Assembly: GCA_050331715.1 (NCBI GenBank)
Contig: JBHJGO010000074.1
Location: 1 to 64,000 of the forward strand
Origin: JBHJGO01 sp050331715
Lineage (GTDB): Bacteria; Cyanobacteriota; Cyanobacteriia; Cyanobacteriales; Microcoleaceae
Length of the DNA stretch: 64,000 bases
Direction of reading: 5' to 3'
Shown: positions 58,906 through 64,000 of the stretch, piece after piece
How the letters are laid out: each line of letters opens with the position of its first letter
How positions within the stretch are numbered: position 1 is the first letter of the stretch
Position numbers and translations under genes: made by a program
Notes under the pieces: generated by a model
Told to the model about the DNA's origin: nothing
The model's input: the letters and a program-made list of their open reading frames with translations, nothing else
Database searches by the model: none

Positions 58906-60189
58906 ATGAACGGGCAGAGACACCAATCCCTGCTACAGGATTGGAGAAGATATCATTGGCCTTTCTGGCCTGCTGTGCCGTTGTATCCCCGTGGACAGCG
59001 GCGGACACTACGTCGTGAGATTGTTCCGAATGCGGTTTGGGTGTTTGAGCAAATTCAGGGAATTTTTTATGTCGTCGTACCGATTCGGATGACAGTTGTC
59101 AAGCTAGAAAGCGGCGGGTTGCTGGTCTATGCTCCCGTTGCTCCCACTCCTGAATGCCTCGAATTGCTCAGTGAACTCATTGTCAAGCATGGAACCGTCC
59201 AGCACATTATTTTTCCAACCATTTCTGGACTAGAACACAAAGTGTTCGTTGGCCCCTTTGCGCGTCAGTTCCCCCAGGCAACCGTTTGGATTCTACCCCA
59301 GCAATGGAGCTTTCCGGTGAATTTACCCCTAAGCTGGTTGGGGTTTCCCATAGGGCGTACCCACGTATTACCTGATGACAGTCGAGAACCCCCCTTTGCC
59401 AGTCAGTTTGACTATGCCCGCCCAGGTGTAATTGAGTTAGGGACTGGGCGATTTGAGGAGGTTACTTTTTTTGATCGGCGATCGCGTACCCTACTACTGA
59501 CCGATCTGGTGATTGCGATTCCAGCAGAACCTCCAGAAATCGTGCAGTTGGATCCATTTCCGCTGTTGTTTCATGCACGGGATACGGCTCTAGATCCCCT
59601 GGTTGATACCCCAGAGAACCGTCGCAAAGGCTGGAAACGCATCTGTCTGTTTGCGACCTATTTTCGTCCGGGAGCACTGGAACAGCAGATTCAATGGGGA
59701 CAGGTTCTCCAACGGGCGTGGCAAGCGCCGGATCGGTCAGGGAAAAACTTTTTCGGGTTGTTTCCTTTTTTCTGGCGATCGGATTGGGAGGCGTCCTTTG
59801 AGCAACTGTGGGATCAGGGTCGTTTGTTCGTTGCCCCAGTTCTGCAAACTTTGATTCTCAACCGTGCACCCCAGGCCACCCTGAAATGGGCAGATAGGGT
59901 GGTAGATTGGCAATTTGAGCGAATCGTTCCCTGTCACTTTCAAGCTCCGATCCAGGCGACAGCGGATGAATTTCGTCAGGCCTTTGCCTTCTTGAATAGC
60001 GGTGATATGGGGAGCGACGTTGTGCATGGGAACGATTTGTACGAAAATGTCCAATGCGAACCGAATCAGAATCAAGGCGTTCGCACAAATCGGGTTAAAG
60101 CTTTGCCGGATCAAGACCTACAACTCTTGAGAGATCTAAATAAGGGGTTGCTGCGCCGAGGCTGGATTACACCAGAAGCGTTGCGTTGA
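58906..60189 (+). CDS. DUF4336 protein
   Basis: A 427-residue protein of DUF4336, a family found in cyanobacteria and algae with a fold related to metallo-beta-lactamase. Visible features are TVVKLESGGLLVYAPVAPTP near residue 65 and HIIFPTISGLEHKVFVGPFA, where the usual H-x-H-x-D-H metal motif is only partly retained, then RTLLLTDLVIAIPAEPPEIV and RIVPCHFQAPIQATADEFRQ. It has no signal peptide. Function unknown; the loss of the full metal site suggests a non-enzymatic or altered role. The GHL10 hydrolase gene follows 56 bp later on the same strand. Confidence 0.85.
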   Translation: MNGQRHQSLLQDWRRYHWPFWPAVPLYPRGQRRTLRREIVPNAVWVFEQIQGIFYVVVPIRMTVVKLESGGLLVYAPVAPTPECLELLSELIVKHGTVQHIIFPTISGLEHKVFVGPFARQFPQATVWILPQQWSFPVNLPLSWLGFPIGRTHVLPDDSREPPFASQFDYARPGVIELGTGRFEEVTFFDRRSRTLLLTDLVIAIPAEPPEIVQLDPFPLLFHARDTALDPLVDTPENRRKGWKRICLFATYFRPGALEQQIQWGQVLQRAWQAPDRSGKNFFGLFPFFWRSDWEASFEQLWDQGRLFVAPVLQTLILNRAPQATLKWADRVVDWQFERIVPCHFQAPIQATADEFRQAFAFLNSGDMGSDVVHGNDLYENVQCEPNQNQGVRTNRVKALPDQDLQLLRDLNKGLLRRGWITPEALR

Positions 60190-60245
60190 AATGAGATAAT
60201 TTGGCCATTTTTGGGCACTATTTGAAAAATAATCGATTTGAGTTC

Positions 60246-61469
60246 ATGGTTAACAGGGTTCGTCAATTGACCTGGAAGGGTGTGCTGTGCCAGGTCAGAG
60301 GTCAGCGGTTCCGACAATTTTGTCGGCTGTTTTTACTATCAATTTTAATCTTTACTCTGATTGGGGTGATACCCATGCGGGTGCAAGCCGCTCGAACTGA
60401 GATTCGGGGCGTTTGGATGACGACCAATGACAGCTTGGTATTTCGGGATCATGCTCGATTGCACAATACAATGCGTCAACTGTCCCAGGTCAATTTCAAT
60501 ACCCTCTATCCGGTGGTTTGGAATGCGGGCTATGCCCTATACCCCAGCCAGGTCGTACAGCAAGCTGGGATTCAACATTTTGTCTATCGAGGATTACAGG
60601 GACAGGACGTTCTAGCAGATATTATTGCCCAGGCCCATCAACAGGGGTTACTTGCGATCCCCTGGTTTGAATTTGGGTTCATGGCCCCTCCCACTTCAGA
60701 GCTTGCCCTTCAACATCCAGAATGGCTCACCCACAAGCGAAATGGCGGCCAGACTTCCATTAGCGCAGCGGGGGAGGTGGTTTGGCTCAATCCGTTTCAT
60801 CCTCAAGTTCAGCAATTCATTACGAGCTTGGTCTTGGAAATCATGACTCGATACGATGCGGATGGAATTCAGTTCGATGACCACATGAGCCTACCCAATG
60901 CCTTTGGCTACGATAACTACACCGCTAGCCTCTATCGTCAGGAAACAGGACAGTCACCCCCCAGTGATCCAGAAGATCCAGATTGGGTGCGGTGGCGAGC
61001 CAACAAGATAACGGCTTTCATGGAGAGCCTGCACAAGGCAGTCAAGGCGAAAAAGCCCAAGACCATCTTTTCGGTTGCGCCTAATTATTATGACTTTGCC
61101 TATAAGCTGCAACTGCAAGATTGGGTTGCCTGGCTGAACAAGGGCTTGATCGATGAACTTGTGGTTCAGGTTTACCGCGATAATCTTCAGAGCTTTACCC
61201 AAAAAATTGTCCAGCAAGAGATTGAGGCCGCTCGGCAAAAAGTTCCGACCGCCGTTGGCATTATGGCGGGTGTACGGAATAATCCAGTTCCCCTACAGCG
61301 CATTCAGTCCCAGGTTCAAGCCTCTCGCAGACAGTCCCTGGGAACGGTATTTTTCTACTATGAAAGTCTATGGAACTATGCACCTGAATCACCACCAGAA
61401 CGTCTGTCTGGCTTTCAAGCTTTATTTCCTCGCCCGGCCCAGCGTCTACGCAACAATTCTGGAGCTTAG
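60246..61469 (+). CDS. Exported glycoside hydrolase, GHL10 (DUF187) type
   Basis: A 407-residue hydrolase with a signal segment near residues 26-47 (LFLLSILIFTLIGVIPMRVQA) and the GHL10 core, which is related to glycoside hydrolase TIM barrels. Landmarks: TEIRGVWMTTNDSLVFRDHA, LSQVNFNTLYPVVWNAGYAL, HPEWLTH, VVWLNPFHPQVQQFITSLVL and ADGIQFDDHMSLPNAFGYD, containing the conserved D-D. It is probably exported and acts on cell-wall or exopolysaccharide sugar chains. ATG 60246 keeps the signal peptide near the N-terminus. It is convergent with rpmB. Confidence 0.85.
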   Translation: MVNRVRQLTWKGVLCQVRGQRFRQFCRLFLLSILIFTLIGVIPMRVQAARTEIRGVWMTTNDSLVFRDHARLHNTMRQLSQVNFNTLYPVVWNAGYALYPSQVVQQAGIQHFVYRGLQGQDVLADIIAQAHQQGLLAIPWFEFGFMAPPTSELALQHPEWLTHKRNGGQTSISAAGEVVWLNPFHPQVQQFITSLVLEIMTRYDADGIQFDDHMSLPNAFGYDNYTASLYRQETGQSPPSDPEDPDWVRWRANKITAFMESLHKAVKAKKPKTIFSVAPNYYDFAYKLQLQDWVAWLNKGLIDELVVQVYRDNLQSFTQKIVQQEIEAARQKVPTAVGIMAGVRNNPVPLQRIQSQVQASRRQSLGTVFFYYESLWNYAPESPPERLSGFQALFPRPAQRLRNNSGA

Positions 61470-61492
61470 AACTTAACGCTTAGAACTTACTT

Positions 61493-61729
61493 CTAGAACT
61501 TATTCAGATCAATCCCTGCTTCCTTGGCCATTGCCTGAATTCCCTTCGTTTCCAGGGTCTTAATTGCTTTGGTGGAGAGACGCAGCCTGACCCAGCGCTT
61601 GCCCTGGGGCCACCAAACTCGCTTCCACTGGAGGTTAGGCTGTTGTAGTCGATGGGTACGACGGTGAGAGTGGGAGATGGACATTGCATTGTTGGCCTTC
61701 TTCCCAGTGAGCTGACATCTGCGAGACAT
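61493..61729 (-). CDS. rpmB: Ribosomal protein L28
   Basis: A 78-residue ribosomal protein. It begins MSRRCQLTGKKANNAMSISH, continues with SHRRTHRLQQPNLQWKRVWW and RWVRLRLSTKAIKTLETKG and ends IQAMAKEAGIDLNKF, all typical of bacterial and plastid L28. The start ATG 61729 is fixed by the conserved MSRRCQLTGK. It lies 38 bp after the recQ stop on the same strand. Confidence 0.95.
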   Translation of the reverse strand: MSRRCQLTGKKANNAMSISHSHRRTHRLQQPNLQWKRVWWPQGKRWVRLRLSTKAIKTLETKGIQAMAKEAGIDLNKF

Positions 61730-61767
61730 AACTAAATGGACTCCGAGTTGACAATATTTTCTAGCAT

Positions 61768-64000
61768 TCAAACCCCCATTATAGTCCCTTTCGGTTGAGT
61801 TAACCCCTTGTCACCTTGTTTGAGACGTTGCCAACTAGCCCGAACTAATTTGATTTCCCCATAGCTGTATTCTTCCTGTAACTTTTCGTAGATGGGCCTG
61901 AGCGCCACATCTCCTACAGCTTCAATGGCTTGAACAATCACTTGCTGACGTTCCGGCGGAACAAGTTGATCAATCTTGACGACCTCACCGGCCTGAATTA
62001 ATCGAGCCAGATGCTCACTAATCGTTGTTGACTTCAGCTCTCTTTTCTCCGCAATTTCTACAATATTCAATCCCTGTTGATACAGTCGCAGGGTTACTAG
62101 GTGAGTATCCGCCAGTGAATCTGCCGCCCTTGATTGAACTGTTTGGGCTGTAATCTCGGAAGCATAGTCAACTGGCATTGTGAGGGTAGGCAGGTCGTGA
62201 TCGAGACAATATTGCCGAATCGCTTCTAAAAACTGTTCCCCATAGCGTTCTAGTTTGTGCTGGCCCACCCCAGAAATGGAGAGGAAGTCATCAACCGTTT
62301 GCGGTCGAAGTTGAGCCATGAGTTTCAGGCTGGAATCTGGAAATACCATATAGGGTGCAATCGACGATTCGTCGGCCACCTTTTTTCGTAATCTTCGCAG
62401 ATGATCAAATAGTTGAGCGCCCACAGAGTCTAGTGCCTTTTCTTCCTGGGTTTCAGCCGGTTCAGGTTCCACCTCCGACGGATAAGCCACGGCAATCTGA
62501 ACCGGACGCTGTCGCTGCATCACTTCCCAACTGTGGGCATTTAACTTCAGCACCGGATAGCCATCGGTGGTCTGTTCTAGTAATCCTTGATGAAGCAGGG
62601 ATCGGCCCAGCATTCGCCATTCTTCCATCGAGCGATCTGCCCCAATCCCATAGGTTGAGAGTTTGTCATGGCCCTGTTCCAGAATCTTTTTCCGTTTGGA
62701 ACCGCGCAGCACGTCAATAATATGAGTCATGCCAAACCGTTCTTTGCAGCGGGCCACACAGGAGAGGAACTTCATGGCTTCAATTGTCCAATCTTCCAGG
62801 GGTTTCTGCTGGCGACAGTTGTCACATTGGCCGCAATTCCCCGGAAAATTTTCTCCAAAGTAGCGGAGCTGAATTTGATGACGGCATTCTGTCGATGCCG
62901 CGTAGTCAATTACCTGTCTCAACTGCTGCTGAGCAATATTTTGTTCATCGGGATTCGGTTTTTGATTAATCAAGTATTCAACTTTAGCAATGTCTTGATA
63001 GCCGAAAAAGAGAAGGCATTGTGCTGGGTTTCCATCCCGCCCAGCCCGCCCCGATTCTTGGTAATAACCTTCCAAATTTCGAGGTAGATCATAGTGAATT
63101 ACAAACCGTACATCGGGTTTATTGATACCCATGCCAAAGGCAATGGTAGCTACCATGATCCGAACATCATCTCGAATGAATCGCGTTTGATTTTCATCCC
63201 GAACTTCAGGACTCAATCTGGCATGATAGGGCAATGCTGAAATGCCATACTCTTGTAATTCTGCAGCAATCGCTTCTGTCTGTTTTCGACTTAAACAATA
63301 AATAATCCCTGAGCCTTCTAAGTTTTGGATGCGGGTGAGTAATTTCTGAAAACTCCGCTTTTGTTTTGGAATCACCTCATAGTAAAGATTACTACGGTAG
63401 AAGCTGGATAGATGAATATGGGGATGATTTAAGTTGAGTTGCTGAACAATATCTCGTCTGACTCGGTTAGTGGCTGTTGCAGTCAAAGCCATTACCGGAA
63501 TCTGGGGATATCTCTGTTTCAACATACTCAATTGCCGATATTCTGGCCGAAAGTCATGGCCCCATTCTGAAACGCAGTGGGCTTCATCAATGGCAAAACC
63601 AGCAATTCCGACTTGCTCTTTAACTCGATCCAGGAATGGCAGAAATTGTCCAGATAATAGCCGTTCTGGGGCAACGTAGAGTAGCTTGATCTGACCTGCT
63701 AAAATTGCTGCTTCCCGTGAGAGCTGCTCTGCCATCGACAAAGAGCTATTGATGAAAGTTGCACTAATGCCACTGTCTTGCAAGGCATCAACCTGATCCT
63801 TCATCAGAGCAATCAGGGGAGAAACAACAATAGTTAATCCGGGCTGAATTAAAGCTGGAAGTTGAAAGCAAAGAGACTTGCCACCCCCCGTCGGCATGAT
63901 GACTAAAACGTCCTTTTGCTGTAATACCTGTTCAATAATTTGTTGTTGACCCGCACGAAAACTATCGTAACCAAAAAACTGTTTTAACTGTTGTTTCAGA
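61768..64000 (-). CDS. recQ: ATP-dependent DNA helicase RecQ (5' end cut by window)
   Basis: RecQ unwinds DNA in recombination and repair. The frame runs from the window edge (LKQQLKQFFGYDSFRAGQQQ, the RecQ N-terminus) through MPTGGGKSLCFQLPAL (Walker A), IAGFAIDEAHCVSEWGHDFR (DEAH and aromatic loop), the helicase motif GRAGRDGNPAQ, the zinc-binding NCGQCDNCRQ, the RQC winged helix and the HRDC domain (DSSLKLMAQLRPQTVDDFLS). After HRDC a further winged-helix-like part (LNIVEIAEKRELKSTTISEH) follows. Only a few N-terminal residues are missing. The visible 744 codons exceed the E. coli length of about 610 because of the C-terminal extension common in cyanobacterial RecQ. Confidence 0.94.
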   Translation of the reverse strand, partial: LKQQLKQFFGYDSFRAGQQQIIEQVLQQKDVLVIMPTGGGKSLCFQLPALIQPGLTIVVSPLIALMKDQVDALQDSGISATFINSSLSMAEQLSREAAILAGQIKLLYVAPERLLSGQFLPFLDRVKEQVGIAGFAIDEAHCVSEWGHDFRPEYRQLSMLKQRYPQIPVMALTATATNRVRRDIVQQLNLNHPHIHLSSFYRSNLYYEVIPKQKRSFQKLLTRIQNLEGSGIIYCLSRKQTEAIAAELQEYGISALPYHARLSPEVRDENQTRFIRDDVRIMVATIAFGMGINKPDVRFVIHYDLPRNLEGYYQESGRAGRDGNPAQCLLFFGYQDIAKVEYLINQKPNPDEQNIAQQQLRQVIDYAASTECRHQIQLRYFGENFPGNCGQCDNCRQQKPLEDWTIEAMKFLSCVARCKERFGMTHIIDVLRGSKRKKILEQGHDKLSTYGIGADRSMEEWRMLGRSLLHQGLLEQTTDGYPVLKLNAHSWEVMQRQRPVQIAVAYPSEVEPEPAETQEEKALDSVGAQLFDHLRRLRKKVADESSIAPYMVFPDSSLKLMAQLRPQTVDDFLSISGVGQHKLERYGEQFLEAIRQYCLDHDLPTLTMPVDYASEITAQTVQSRAADSLADTHLVTLRLYQQGLNIVEIAEKRELKSTTISEHLARLIQAGEVVKIDQLVPPERQQVIVQAIEAVGDVALRPIYEKLQEEYSYGEIKLVRASWQRLKQGDKGLTQPKGTIMGV

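Overview
The window is a piece of a cyanobacterial chromosome. The evidence is psbX next to ycf66, ferredoxin-thioredoxin reductase (ftrC), a VTE5-type prenol kinase, the small cyanobacterial families DUF2839, DUF4336 and DUF190, a CyaC-type sensor kinase/adenylate cyclase, many GCGATCGC (HIP1) octamers, and heptameric tandem repeats of the kind known from filamentous cyanobacteria. The genes form short operons on both strands. No prophage, CRISPR array or intact transposase was seen.

Layout. 0-5.8 kb: a DUF2839 gene, a nagA interrupted by one in-frame stop, purE, amt (with a GTA-N8-TAC NtcA-type site), a phytol-kinase-like gene and a metallophosphoesterase. 5.8-10.2 kb: an NTF2-like protein, a pentapeptide protein, the operon ycf66 plus two TolB-like propeller proteins, psbX and a YggT protein. 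10.2-11.1 kb: a decayed surface-protein gene and a MITE-like element. 11.1-19.1 kb: an SDR reductase, nadD and pncB (NAD salvage), an L,D-transpeptidase, prfC, and DUF4870 and Uma2 proteins.

19.3-28.8 kb is the most unusual region. A ResC/CcsA-ResB pair for cytochrome c maturation runs leftward. Divergent from it lies a rightward run: a membrane-anchored tandem globin, a five-motif c-type cytochrome, a six-motif cytochrome fused to a peptidoglycan-binding domain, a Tll0287-like heme protein, a membrane protein with two HX13H pairs (diheme b type) and a TxlA/HCF164-like thioredoxin. Together they look like a dedicated heme electron-transfer module crossing the membrane into the periplasm, with its own assembly factors. 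Two of its genes carry one in-frame stop each.

28.9-42 kb: argS, two small proteins (one with an in-frame stop), htpX, an LRR protein, crcB-DUF190, an acyltransferase, a two-domain SagB-like oxidoreductase, two tandem SGNH hydrolases, a PqqD-family protein with a leader-peptide-like tail, and miaE. 42-49.6 kb: tRNA-His, ureA-ureD-urtE (second NtcA-type site), an MlaE permease, cmoB, DUF309, ftrC, cytosine deaminase and a pentapeptide protein. 49.8-50.5 kb: three spaced copies of a roughly 50-nt small RNA with its own terminator. 50.5-64 kb: a GNAT, cyaC, tRNA-Gly, an HTH/RHH regulator pair beside a perfect 22-bp palindrome, an SGNH hydrolase, DUF4336, a GHL10 hydrolase, rpmB and a 5'-incomplete recQ.

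The recurrent oddity is four genes (nagA, two heme genes, one small hypothetical), each split by a single nonsense codon that one C-to-T change from a Gln codon would explain. TAA and TAG also end normal genes here, so the code itself is not changed.
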